Positions 35,758-46,954 of a DNA stretch of 64,000 bases are shown here, piece by piece. Position numbers and translations under genes: made by a program. Source of the stretch: Grifola frondosa. Its lineage: Eukaryota > Basidiomycota > Agaricomycetes > Polyporales > Grifolaceae. Positions within the stretch are counted from its first letter, which is position 1; every line of letters starts with the position of its first letter. Under the pieces are notes generated by a model. That model had not been told where the DNA came from and did not search any database. It saw only the letters and a program-made list of their open reading frames with translations. The stretch lies in the NCBI GenBank assembly GCA_001683735.1, contig LUGG01000009.1, positions 992,001-1,056,000 on the forward strand. The letters are read 5' to 3'.

Positions 35758-36059
35758 TTCTGGAGTAAAGTGCACCTTATTTGAATAAATTTCATCATCA
35801 AAAACATCCCTCAAACACCTTGATTGATCAAGTATTCATTTTTCAATTTGCAGAACATTCTGGGTAATCACATTCAAACAGTAGGTTTTTATTCCAATAA
35901 CATACACAATTATGGACATACTCCAGTTCTCCTAATGAGTGCTTCTAGATGAACCTAAAATGAAGATGATCCATGAAGAATTAAGGAAGCAATAAAGAAC
36001 AAAATATATGGTGGCTGAAACTAAAACATATCAAAAGTGGCATGTGTTTGTAACATATT

Positions 36060-37050
36060 CAGACTTCAGAGTAGAACTCAAACTCCAGAGTGTCGACTTA
36101 CACTTGAAAGTATGGAGTTCAGCTTTGGACTATTTACTTAAACTTTGGGGTATTAGCTCAATAAAGTTAAACTCCAATGTACTAGCTTCAACTTCAAAGT
36201 TTACAATGAAATTTCAGAGTATAAGGTCAACTTTAAAATGTGGAGCTAAACTCCAGTTAAATAGCTTCAACTCCAAAGTTGCTAGTTGAATTTTGAAGTA
36301 TTAGCTCAAACTCCAGGGTACTAGCCCAACTTTAAAGTGTGGAGTTAAACTCCGGTTAACTAGCTTTAAGGCCGGACTTCTCAGTTAAGATTTGAAGTCC
36401 TAGCTCCAACTTTGGAGTTCATAGTCAAATTTCAAAGTACTGGCTCAACTTTGAAGTTCATGATTAAATTTCAGAGTATTAGCTCAACTTCAGAGTGTGG
36501 AGTTAAACTCTGGTTAAATCACTTTAATGTCAGACTTTTCAGTTAAAATTTGGAGTACTAGCTTCAACTTCAAAATATTTTGAAGTGCCTGCTTATACTT
36601 CAGAGTATGGAGTTAAACTCCAATGTACTAGCATCAACTTTGGAGTTCACAATTAAACTCTGGAATATTAGCTCAACTTTGAAGTGTGGAGTTAAACTCT
36701 GGTTAACTAGTTTTAACTCCGGAGTTCATAGTTAAATTTCAGAGTATTTGCTCAAACTTCAGGATACTAGCCCAACTTTAAAGTATGAAGTTAAACTCTG
36801 GTGTACTAGCTTTAACTTCAAACTTCACAGGTAATTTTTAAAATAACACCTCCAACTCCAGAGTTCACAGTTACATTTTGGAGTATTACTTCAACTCTGG
36901 AGTGCAAAGTAAACTCCATTGTACTAGCTATAACTCTGATGTACTAGCTCAAACTCTGGGTTATTAGCTTAAGCTCTGGAGTATTAATTTCAACTTTGAA
37001 ATATGAATGATATTTTGAGAGTAACTTTGAGTTAAACCTCGGAGTATTAG
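36060..37050. repeat. degenerate ~100-bp repeat array in foldback core
   Basis: The phrase GTGGAGTTAAACTC(C/T)GGTTAA and close variants recurs near 36237, 36338, 36497, 36606, 36687, 36785 and 36898. Between occurrences lie short ACTCCAGAGT/ACTTTGGAGT words in both orientations and AGCTCAACTTT. Spacing varies from about 80 to 160 bp, so it is an old, diverged array. Confidence 0.7.
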
Positions 37051-37544
37051 CTTAAACTCCAAGTTAAACTCCAAAATATAAATAATATCTTCACAATAAT
37101 TTTGATTATAGAGTTAAGCTCTGGAGTATGCAGTTAAATTCCAGAGCATTAGCTAAAACTCTGAAATATAGATTTAAATTTTTCTCCTACTATAATATGA
37201 TTATAAAACTTGTTCCAAAGTGTTTGCTCTGTGGACCCTGCCTGCAATGTGCAGATCAAACTTTGTTGCTGCAACTGGCTGGACTGCTCCTTCAAAGTCC
37301 AGCCACTTCTTTGTAATAGAATTTTTTCACTGCAGGCCAGCCCATTAACCCTGCATATAATGCTCAGATGAAAACTATGGACAAACCCTGGTTTGTCTGC
37401 TATCATAGTCAGAGATTCTGCTCTGGCTTTTCTGCAGTTACAGAATTTTATCCAATCTTGGCCAGGACTGGCCAGGCTGTGACAATAGGGTTCTGTGAGC
37501 ACAGGCTGGCTGTTAGTAACAGAAACATATGACTGAAAGGTGTG
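37050..37544 (-). repeat. right arm of foldback element
   Basis: Pairs with 35268-35757 with very few mismatches. Confidence 0.8.
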
Positions 37545-37562
37545 GGCCCCATCCAAGTCTTA

Positions 37563-37726
37563 TCAATGTATCTCCATCAATACAATGTGTAACATTTTGC
37601 CCTTTAATATACTTATGCTGCTATATTTAGGCTATAAAATGAAGGTAAGGTCACACTGTGATATCTGAATACCTGCACAATTTATGAGTCATATATGATT
37701 TAGGCCAGCTTTAGCTGTAGCAACAC
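37563..37726 (+). mobile_element. MITE fragment (3' 164 bp)
   Basis: Matches the last ~165 bp of MITE copies 1 and 2, from ATCTCCATCAATACAA to GCAACAC, followed by TA at 37727-37728. The 5' part is missing; the fragment starts about 18 bp beyond the right foldback arm. Confidence 0.75.
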
Positions 37727-37728
37727 TA

Positions 37729-38990
37729 TTTAAATGATGAATGCAGCACTGAAATAAAGATGTGAAGGAGGGTGGAGTGCTTAATAACTTTACATATGTG
37801 ATCAAGTTGAAGAAGCTATTAACCAAGTTCATGGTAAGTTTTTTAATTAATTTTATTAATTATTGACTTATAATATACAATTTAGCACAACAATATAGTT
37901 TACTTTTTTCAAAATAGTGAAGTTCATACTAAAAAAATTACAGTTCATTAATATGTCACTTATATTATGATATCACCACACATGACACCAAATAATTTAT
38001 AGGATGATTGTTCTATAAATGTAATGTTCCTAGGATTTAGCTGCAAATAAAAATAGCACAACCAAATAAACTTACTAGTTTTGAATATTGAAGCACCATT
38101 TTGTTTGCTTTTTTGGGGCTTTGCATGTTACTGTATGTTTATTACTTTATACTATATCAAGCAAGCTAGTATATATTAAATTCCTTCTGTAACACAATTG
38201 AAAGGCAATAAATTCAAATTCAAATTCAATACAAAGCTGAGTACATCATTAAAATTAACTTATTTCAGAGAAACTAAATATATGTCAAATATTGTGTGAT
38301 AAACTGTGACTCTGTCAGCCTTGAGCATAAGCAAAAGTGCTTTCACATAGCATATGAGGTTGATACATGCAGCAATCAGTGTTTGTTTCGGCACTTAGGC
38401 TATAGGTGTAACACAGTTAGGACTTAACTGAGTTTGAATTACTTACTGTTTGTGGTACAAAGTAACTCAACCAAATAGATCAGCCACTGCATCATATTGG
38501 CACTTTCCCCCCTTCAAAGGCTAAGTCCAAATCTAAACATTCAAATTCAAATATATTGCCTCCGAGCTTATGACACCAGAATGTTCTGCTTCTGACATGG
38601 GACCTCCAGCAAAGCATGGCTGTGGCTGACTGAAAGGCACAAAGAACAAACCTAGTGCAGGTATCAGTGGAAATCCAGTAGAATGGCTAAGAAAGTCAGT
38701 GGCACTGCAGGTCATCATGTGCATAGTAGGTGGTAAGATACATTTGTATTTTGCTTGCAGCCTGCACAATCTAACACCTTTCCACTTTGACATGATCAGC
38801 TCCATCTGATAAGTGCAGTGCAGACACTGTTAGGGCTGCAACAGGGGTAGAAGAGCCTTCGAGGTCTGTCATATGCTGTAGTGGTAAGTATGAAGCACTG
38901 TGCACTGTTCTATGCTGATTATATTGAAGATTCAAATGGCTGTACACCGTTGGAGAGTGCATTCACCACCACCAATATCAACTTGTGCAA
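37729..38990. other. AT-rich DNA, no gene recognised
   Basis: Short frames only; none resembles a known protein. Confidence 0.4.
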
Positions 38991-39076
38991 TTTGGCTTAG
39001 CATGATTTGACCCAGAGTAATGAAGGTATGTAACATTGCACATTTACCCCGATTGACTGACTAACTTATCTGATAA

Positions 39077-40978
39077 ATGCTTCAAAACACAGTGGAGGAG
39101 CAGTGCTGTCTGCTATATATCACAATGCTACTTGTGATACACACAAGAGTCTATCCAATGAACCTAGCCCTGGTAAGTTACTCACATAATATAATCTTGA
39201 AGCCACTAACACCCATAATAACATTAGGTGACACTCCTTGCACAACACAATCACGCCCTTGTGCAAATGCAATAGAGATGTCGATATGTGAGTTCAACCT
39301 GAAAAGAATTGCCATGATAGCCAATATGTGTAGAATTGCTGCATCTGGACCAGTGCTGCCAACATTTAGTGAGTAAATTATACTATAAATTGAACTTTCA
39401 TAATCTAACATGTTTCTAGATGATTTTTTTGATGAATTTGATTCCAACAATGTTATTGAGAGTATTAATGTCATTCTTGGACACACAGCTGAGATCAATG
39501 AACACTCAGACATGAGACTTCTGGCTGATGATGAAAACATGCAAGAGGATGCAGAAGCTGCTAGCAAACCTGGTGTGACCACTGACAAGGGGTCTTCATG
39601 GTCTTCCTTGCTGACATGGCTTGTGGATAACTATAAGGATGTTTGTGAGAAGCTATGGAAAGAAATGTGAAGTAAGCCATCTGAATGTCCTTCTTGCTAT
39701 GATGCTGGGCAATATATGTTCCTCCTGCCCAACCCAATTTTCATTGCTGAACATTTATGTCAACTGAGTCCTGCTTTATTCTATCTTCTGTGATATTTTG
39801 TCTGACTTATCCATTTGTTTCAAAAGATCCCTTGCCCAGCATGTAAAGCCACTGGCCATCATCATTCAAATGGAGCTGTGATTAATCTGCAAGCTCCATC
39901 TTGGCCCCATGCACCTTGTCGTGTCATTGACATCAAATACAATATTTTTATTATTAGCTATCAGTACTACTGTCCAGAGGCCACATGTTGCAAGACCTAT
40001 CAAAGCCGGTCACCTACTATCCTTGATGTGTTACCTCCACCCCTTGCTTGTCAATTCACCTTTCACCTCACATATCGAAATGGTCTTATTGACAATGTGG
40101 TTGGGCTACTTCCATTCTCATATCAGCAAGGTTTGGGACCATGTCCATTTGTAAAGATGATGCAAACATTCCATCTTTGCCACTATGAGCAGCTTCACAT
40201 GCAATATCTTGAGCTGGTAAAAACCTGACTTCTGCTTATAAATTTGGATTTCTTGGCACTCCTTGACAGATTTGGTGACTGGGATGCTCTGACAGGATTT
40301 GCTGGCTATGTGCCATCAGCTCATTTTTTCTGCTATTTTTATGACACAATGATTAAGAAGTATGCAATCGAGATTGATCAATATTCAGCTATGCTTCCTG
40401 CACAAATTCTCTGTGCTGACCATAGCCACAAGGTAATAATAATTTTTATTGCATAAACAATGGCTAAATCATGAAACTTAATTTCTAGGTTCCAAAACAT
40501 CTCAGAAAGGTTAATGGCAAAGACAATTTTGAAGCACTACATATAGTGATCAACAAATATGGTGAATGTCACATGATGACTCTAACACCAATGAAGGCCC
40601 ATGATCAGTTTATGCCAGTTCTTGCATATATTCCATATTCACTTCAGCAATATGGCCATAGTGATATTGAGCTTGTTTTTACAGATAATGTTTGTGCAAA
40701 CAAGGCTAAGCTTGAGCACATATTCCCTTTATTACTCTTCAAGGTTGATTTGATACCAAGCTCCCCACTCAAGCCTCTTGCAGTACTGTCAACATGGACA
40801 GCAGTGATGTTAAGCTCCACATACCAAATCAATGGTCATCTCAATAGTACTATGGATGATTTGGCGACAATGGCTGATACAGACAAAGTTCAGCTTGCGA
40901 TGGATATGGAGTGGTCAGTTGACAGGGCAAGTGGCATTTATGACCATGTAGCACTGATCACAATTGCTTATTATTAAT
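39077..40978 (+). pseudogene. DUF6729-like / DDE-like / exonuclease gene, N-terminal and central part
   Basis: Exon-like pieces. An acidic segment (39410-39670) is followed by a zinc-binding region of paired cysteines: CPSCYDAGQYMFLLPNP (about 39683) and CPACKATGHHHSNG (39837). Then come CCKTYQSRSPTILDVLP and FHLTYRNGL. A DDE-like core is suggested by ILCADHSHK (40408-40434), VPKHLRKVNGK and LVFTDNVCANKA (40672-40708). The last block, LAMDMEWSVDRASGIY (40891-40938), has the Asp-x-Glu of Exo motif I of DEDD exonucleases. The rest of the exonuclease lies beyond a 2-kb insertion at 43081. Family names are from memory of similar agaricomycete proteins. Confidence 0.6.
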
Positions 40979-41689
40979 TTATCTATTTGATTCCCATATA
41001 TTTGTCATTGCACTAATATGACTCCCACTCCTTCTAGTCCTCAATCTATTCATTTCTCAAGTTTCTGCAACATTCACAAGGTCCTCTGACCCGCAGTGAC
41101 TTCATCACTATCCCCTCAGCACTCTGACTTCTCTGACATTCCCATGGCCTGACCAGCCCAACCTTTCGACATTCACACTCCAGCCACTAGTCTTCTACAT
41201 AACCAGTGCTGAGCTACTGCACATCGGCCCGATACTTACCAATGTTCTCGACTCACCTAGACTTGGTCATTCCTACTTTCTCCAGCTTCTTCCTGTTTCT
41301 TCCTTCCACTGCTTGCCTTTCATTTGCTTCCCGACCTTTCTGCTCTTGTATCGTTGATATGACCCCCACTCCTTCTAGCCCCCAACCCATTCATTTCTTG
41401 ATCTTCTATGACTTTCGCGATGTCCTCCAACTTGTGATGACTTCACCTCTATCCTCTTGGCACTCTGACTTCTCCGACATCCCCATGGCCCGACCGGCCC
41501 AATCCTTTGACATTCACACTCTGGCCACCGATCTCCCACATACCCAGTGCCGACTACTGTGCATCGGCCCAATATTCACTGATATTCTCGACTCACCTAG
41601 ACTTAATCATCCCTACTTTCTCCGGCTTCTCCCGGTTTCCCCCTTATACTCCTCACCTCTCATTCACTTCCCGACCTTTCCACTTTTAT

Positions 41690-42296
41690 ACTGTCAGGGT
41701 CAGTGCATGCGTACTCCCAACCTGATGCGCCAACTTTTCGTTCCTAGCCAAATTCTCCTTATTTCATTTGTTGCTCTCTCTCCCTTCCCGTCTCCCTGGC
41801 CTAATAGTTACTCCTGACCTCGCCAATTTACAGCCCTCCTACAAAAGTAGTGTAGCCTATATAAAAAGCCTCATGTACTCATTACAAGAGAAGTCAATTT
41901 CTCCCCTCAGAGTTCGGACTTCAAAACACTGCGACTGTGACTGCGACTTTGATTGCAACTTTGATTGCAACTTTGATTGTGACCTTTGTTGTGACTTCAG
42001 TTACTACTTCTCCTGCGACCTTTGCTGCGACTCCTACTACAGCGACTCCTGCGACTTCAATGACTTTAACCTAGTTCTTGACTCACCTTTTATTTGTGAT
42101 TGCATCCTCCATATTCTAGTGATACTTAGCTTTCCACATACTCATTCTTCATATTCTCATAGTTCTCTGACCACACCTATGCCTGTGTCGTGACTGTTGC
42201 ATCGAGTCAGAAGCTGCTTCGAGGCTTTGAGGCCCACTTGCACACTTAGTCTCACATGTTATCGGTCACTTATTATTGTTATTATAGGTGACTAGG
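41690..42296 (+). repeat. direct repeat A of LTR-like insertion
   Basis: TATA-like CCTATATAAAAAGCCTC near 41850. The TGCGACT-rich tract (41925-42055) gives a Cys/Asp/Phe-rich frame that is compositional. Confidence 0.6.
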
Positions 42297-42309
42297 TAGT
42301 GTGCAGGGA

Positions 42310-42965
42310 TATCACCATCAGGTTCAGTGCATGCATATTCCTGACCTGGTGCACCAACTTTTCATTTCTAGCCAAATTCCTCTTATTTCATTCATTACTC
42401 TTTCTTTCCTTCCATTTCCCTGGCCTAATAGCTACTCCCAACCTTGCTGATTTACGGCACTCCTACAAAAGTAGTGTAGCCTATATAAAAAGCCTCATAT
42501 GTTTGTTACAAAACAAGTTAATTTCTCCCCTCAGAGTTCTGACTTCAAAACACTGTGACTGTGACTGTGACATTGATTGGTGACTTCCACTTTGATTGCA
42601 ATTTCTATCTTGATTGTGATTTCCACTGTAACTTCGATTGTGACTTCAGTTACTACTTCTACTGTGACTTCTGTTGTGACTCCTACTACTGCAACTCCTG
42701 CAACTTTCGTGACTTTGTTCTAGTTCTTGACTTGCCTCATATTTGCAACTGCATCCTCTGTATTCTATTGATACTTAGCTTTCCACATGTATCCTCCATA
42801 TTCTCGTATTTCTCTGACCACACTCGTGCCTCTACGGTGTCTGTGTCATGACTGTCACATCGAGTCAGAAGCTGCTTTGAGACTCTGAGGCCCACTTGCA
42901 CACTTAGTCTCGCATGTCATCAGTCACTTATTATTATTATTATTATAGGTGTCTAGATAGTGCAC
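42310..42965 (+). repeat. direct repeat B of LTR-like insertion
   Basis: Colinear with repeat A over its whole length, with the TATA-like box near 42478. Where A has TGCGACT, B more often has TGTGACT, as expected from CpG decay. Confidence 0.6.
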
Positions 42966-43080
42966 AGGAATATTAGCATATTGGGCTTTATTTGCAAAAT
43001 TATAATACTAATTTAACCCTCCTAGCTTTCATCCTTTTTACACAACAGTCACTTAAACCTTCCATATACCATTCTAGTCA

Positions 43081-44066
43081 TGTTATGCAGCCTGCATATT
43101 GAGAAAGTTGGCATCAACATTCAGGCTGACCTAACATGCCTATATTATGACTGTGGATTCAAGGATGATGGCAACAAGTTGCCATTTGTTGACACAGTAG
43201 AACTTAGCTCATTGGTGAAAATGCAAAAGCTTACAGATTAAGCTAATATTGGACTGGCAGATCTCGTCAATTCAGGGCAGCACAGCATGGAGTACTTCAA
43301 ATCTTTCTGAAGACCAGGTGAACTATGCTGCTCTGGATGTTTTCACAGCATGGTCTCTACACAAGGCTCTTATTATGATATCCACTGCTGAACCACTAAT
43401 ACCTGTAACTATGAGCATCTTGGCAGGAACTCACATCAAATTGCTATCTTGCAATCATACCTCTACTGTAGCATATGGATCTTAGCTCCTGATCAGCCAA
43501 AAAAGTTTCTAGATGTCAATGTAATGAAGACATGGGTTATCATAAATATCATGTCCATCCTCCAGCATGAATACCTTGTACATGCTAAACTTCTTGCATC
43601 CAAAAAGGATGCTCCAATCTCTGAGCTTAGCCATGCACATTCATTTCAACTCTTATGTTGTATCCATAATCTCATGACTTGTGCTTGAGAGGATGTGCTA
43701 ATTCCACAGCAAGAGGCTCCACTTTCTCCTCATATCATACCTGCTAGTCAACCTAATGGTGCACCAGAAACTCACAAGAACTATGATGAGAACTTACTAG
43801 TCAATAATTTGGATCCTGAAATAGCCAATTTGTGGCACACCAGTCTTAATTATGATCTGGAAGTCAAGCAAGACCCATCTTCAGCTAAGCAAAATCCTAT
43901 AGCTCTGCTGCGAGCAGCCAATCTCCTACAGAATCTGTCTCCCACCAATTATAAAGACACCTCATTTCATTTATGTGTTTTGGGAGATCTATGACATCTC
44001 ATGGACCAGTTCAAAATCCTCTTCATCATGAACTGCAATGCCCATTTGTCCATGCCCTACAAAATA
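43081..44066 (+). pseudogene. DEDD 3'-5' exonuclease domain, C-terminal half and following region
   Basis: Continues the gene interrupted at 40,978. EKVGINIQADLTCLYYDCGF (about 43099-43158) corresponds to Exo motif II, and VNYAALDVFTAWSL (43318-43359) to Exo motif III (Tyr-x3-Asp), as in WRN-type exonucleases. A TAA interrupts KLTD|ANIGLADLV near 43240, and frame changes occur before and after motif III. Downstream frames (43449-43994) encode a helical region. The first MITE insertion follows at 44067. Confidence 0.65.
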
Positions 44067-44443
44067 GTGTTGCTACAGCTAAGTCAGGCCTAAATGATAT
44101 ATGACTGATAACTTGTGCATGTTTTCAGCTAGTACAGTGATCTTACATTCATTTTGTAGCCTATATATAGCCGCATAATCTTGCCACATATCAAAATGTT
44201 ATACCTTGTATTGATGGAGATATGGCCAAAAAGCCAATTGCAAAGTCCGACTTTGTAGTCAGCTTTTTTACCAATGTAACTGAAATTGAAACACATTCAA
44301 GATAATTATGCAAATGGTGGTGTTGCATTCAAATAAATATACATCTTAGCTATTAATTTCAATTAAGATCATGTCATTATCTGTAAAACTCATGTCAGAA
44401 TATCTAAAAAGCTGAAACAGGTGTGACTAAGCCATGGCAACAC
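44067..44443 (-). mobile_element. MITE copy 3 (377 bp, TA target site)
   Basis: Reverse orientation relative to copies 1 and 2, TA on both sides (44065-44066 and 44444-44445). Inserted into the exonuclease-bearing gene. Confidence 0.92.
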
Positions 44444-44445
44444 TA

Positions 44446-44950
44446 CTACAAAATGCCCTGTTCATTTCAAATGTGGTTGATAAGGCTGCAGTTGAGAGTG
44501 TCCTTGATAGTCAAGGACTCATATGGTGTCAAATGATGCTTTGAAAATCTGATTGGGTTTGGCGAAGAGTGTGATGATTTGTTCCACAGCTTGCTATACA
44601 TCTACCCCGAGTCAAGGAGGTCATCGAGACATATGGCTCTTTGAAAGAACATCATGACTTTGTGAAGAATGAGAAAATCCAATATGCTCACCTAGTGTCC
44701 CAACAACAAACTCAGATCACAAATTTACCTGTGCACACATCGAAGGAACATGCATTGTTCTGTATTCTCGCTAAACAAGAGAACAGTTTATTCACTAGCA
44801 GAAAGCAACTGAATTGGATCACCTTGACACAGAAATGGACAAAGTATTGTAACAGCACTCGTATATTCTATCAGGTATACTCTGAACTCTTCTGATACAC
44901 AGATCTTCATTGTTGATGCTTGTTAAAGCTGCCGGAACATCTGAAGAACT
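44446..44950 (+). pseudogene. segment of the exonuclease-bearing gene between two MITEs
   Basis: Frames encode a helical region including KEHHDFVKNEKIQYAHLVS and LNWITLTQKWTKYCN (44641-44850). Same low-level decay as the neighbouring pieces. Confidence 0.45.
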
Positions 44951-44952
44951 TA

Positions 44953-45329
44953 GTGTTGCTGCAGCTAAGTCAGGCCTAAATGATATATGACTCATAACTT
45001 GTGCAGTTTCTCAGATATCACAGTGATCTTACACTCCTTTTGTAGCTTATATATAGCCGCATACTCTTGCCAGATATCAAAATGTTAGACCTTGTATTGA
45101 TGGAGATATGGCCAAAAAGCCGATTGCAAAGTCCGACTTTGTAGTCAGCTTTTTTATCAATGTAACTGAAATTGAAATACATTCAAGGTTATTATGCAAA
45201 TGGTGGTGTTACATTCAAATACATATATATCTTGGCTATTAATTTCAATTAAGATCATGTCATTATCTGTAAAACTCACATCAGAATGTCTAAAAAGCTG
45301 AAACAGGTGTGACTAAGCCATGGCAACAC
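44953..45329 (-). mobile_element. MITE copy 4 (377 bp, TA target site)
   Basis: Same orientation as copy 3, 509 bp further on, TA on both sides (44951-44952, 45330-45331). Very similar to copy 1, more so than copy 2 is. Confidence 0.92.
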
Positions 45330-45331
45330 TA

Positions 45332-45800
45332 GAAGAACTACTATAAGACATGGACAGAGATCCAAAATAAGGAAAATTTTGTGGAGCACATACAAGATGA
45401 CATGTGCACATCAGGAACTTTCTTCTCCCCAATCCAACATTTATGCCAGCAATTTCCACTGATATTGGATCAGAAGGTCAACACAAGCCTCAGAGTTCAT
45501 CATGTTGAGGACAACATATCTGATTGGCATGTGGGCTTGTTGCTTGGTCAGATCAGTGTCAAGCAGTTGGCATTGCAGTTCAAGTATGGAGAGAAGCTGA
45601 TGTCAGATCATAGCAGAGGTAAGAAGTGAGCAGTTGAAGTCGATGCAAGCAGCAGAGGCACTGCACTCAGATGCTGTGCAGTTGTGATCCAAAATCCCCC
45701 CCCCCCTCACAGTATCACCATAAAAAAGTGCAAGCCCCACACATGTACTCAGTGTTAACAATTGGACTGTCCTGGCAAATTCTTGTGATGATGCTGCATT
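45332..45800 (+). pseudogene. C-terminal part of the exonuclease-bearing gene
   Basis: Starts in YYKTWTEIQNKENFVEHIQ, completing the reading interrupted by MITE 4, and continues to LALQFKYGEKL (about 45600). A cysteine-rich end, CKPHTCTQC, a stop, then LDCPGK (about 45730-45775), resembles the zinc-knuckle-like ends of related proteins. A run of nine or more C at about 45695 precedes it. Confidence 0.45.
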
Positions 45801-46954
45801 CATAATGTTGCCAATGAGGTATGTCCTATTGTATTCCTTCCAAAGTCATTTTCTAAATGAATTATATTGTATTTCAATTCCTTGAAGAGCCTTTTTCAGG
45901 CTATAACCATTTAATAAATCCACTGAGATTTAAATGTGCCTCCAGTGAGGTGTCTACTAGTAAGATCAGATCACATATGAGCTCTGAATGCATACAAAAA
46001 CTATGCAAAGCTGTCCAAAAAATCTGCAGCTGTCTTCCAGTGCAAAAGTGACACACATCATAAAATACAGACAAGTAGCAAATGGAGTCTGGTTGAATTT
46101 CTGTGGGAATTATTCAGAAAAGACTCCAATGGGAACAAACTTACATGTGATGAGAGCATAAGCTGGTTCCTCAGTGGCCAAATCAATTACACTGCTGCAA
46201 TGATCATCGAGGAAATGCTCAAGTATGCTAGTGGGAGAATGAAACAAGGATCAGGTGAAGACATGTGTTCAATCATGAAATGAGGGGTCAATATCAAGCT
46301 CGCACAGCCAGTAATCACAACACTAGATTTTAGCATCCTCAACAACATCAAGCTGCAAGGCAGCCATTAGAACCTTGTTCGATGCAACATGACTACATGC
46401 AAATTCTGTGGTCACCTGATATGGCAAATACCAAAAGTCCCTAACCTGCTAACTCACACTAAGTTGACTAAGACTAAGTGCAAGAGCATGTCACCAGCAA
46501 AGTCCAACTGGAGGTAGGGGAGCAGCAGGGTCTTGAGTCCTTACTTGACTTGTTGATGACATGTCAACAACCAAGATGTCCTGAAATTACCCTTAAATGT
46601 AGTTTTATATACCTTATCTCATTGCTGTTACTTTAAACCTTACCAGGATTTTCAATATTGACTTCCAGCATCTCCACCCAGAACCACCCAAATCTGATTC
46701 CTCACGTGAAATAGCATAGAAAGATGAGTCTAATTGTTATACCATATGTTTGTATGTAGAATGCAGGTAAATACATGGAAGCCATCTCAAAAAACAATTT
46801 GTAGCTCGGCACAAAGCAGAAAAAAACATATCTTGGCTTCAAATGCATGTCGCCACAAATTGCTTACTAATATTACTATATATGTAACATTCCCACGGCA
46901 TGAGGATTTCCCGGTCTGATGCTGAATTATTGACGTGCTCTTGTCGTGTACAGT
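45801..46954. other. transposon remnants before the gene block, no gene recognised
   Basis: Short frames only. A cysteine/histidine-containing fragment near 46380-46430 (CNMTTCKFCGH) hints at a decayed zinc-binding protein. Base composition rises toward the VPS71 start. Confidence 0.35.

Larger units (their letters stand above)
35268..37544. mobile_element. foldback-type element with ~490-bp inverted arms
   Basis: Arms at 35268-35757 and 37050-37544 are near-perfect reverse complements (tip CACACCTTTTAGTCATATG versus CACACCTTTCAGTCATATG). The 1.3-kb interior is a degenerate repeat array. The arms contain an open frame that appears twice, once per strand (for example PCLQCADQTLLLQLAGLLL), with no known homology. 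No transposase and no clear target duplication were found, so boundaries may be a few bases off. Large arms plus a repetitive core are the signature of foldback elements. Confidence 0.8.
41010..42985 (+). mobile_element. LTR-like insertion made of internal direct repeats
   Basis: Splits the exonuclease domain between Exo motif I (40.9 kb) and motif II (43.1 kb). It consists of two direct repeats of about 300 bp (41030-41340 and 41362-41690) followed by two of about 600-650 bp (41690-42296 and 42310-42965). Each long unit has TCAGTGCATGC near its start, a TATA-like CCTATATAAAAAGCCTC, a (TGYGACT)-rich stretch and an end reading TAGTG(T/C)GCAGG(G/A)ATAT. This fits a nested, duplicated LTR-derived sequence. 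No gag, pol or primer-binding site was recognised. Confidence 0.5.

Noticed and set aside
36060..37050. Possible CRISPR-like array in the foldback core
   Set aside because: Repeats are degenerate, spacing varies from 80 to 160 bp, there are no unique spacers of constant length, and the host is a fungus.
41935..42075. Cys/Asp/Phe-rich frame that looks like a metal-binding protein
   Set aside because: It is the translation of a TGYGACT-like simple repeat, and the parallel copy at 42555 drifts in the same way.
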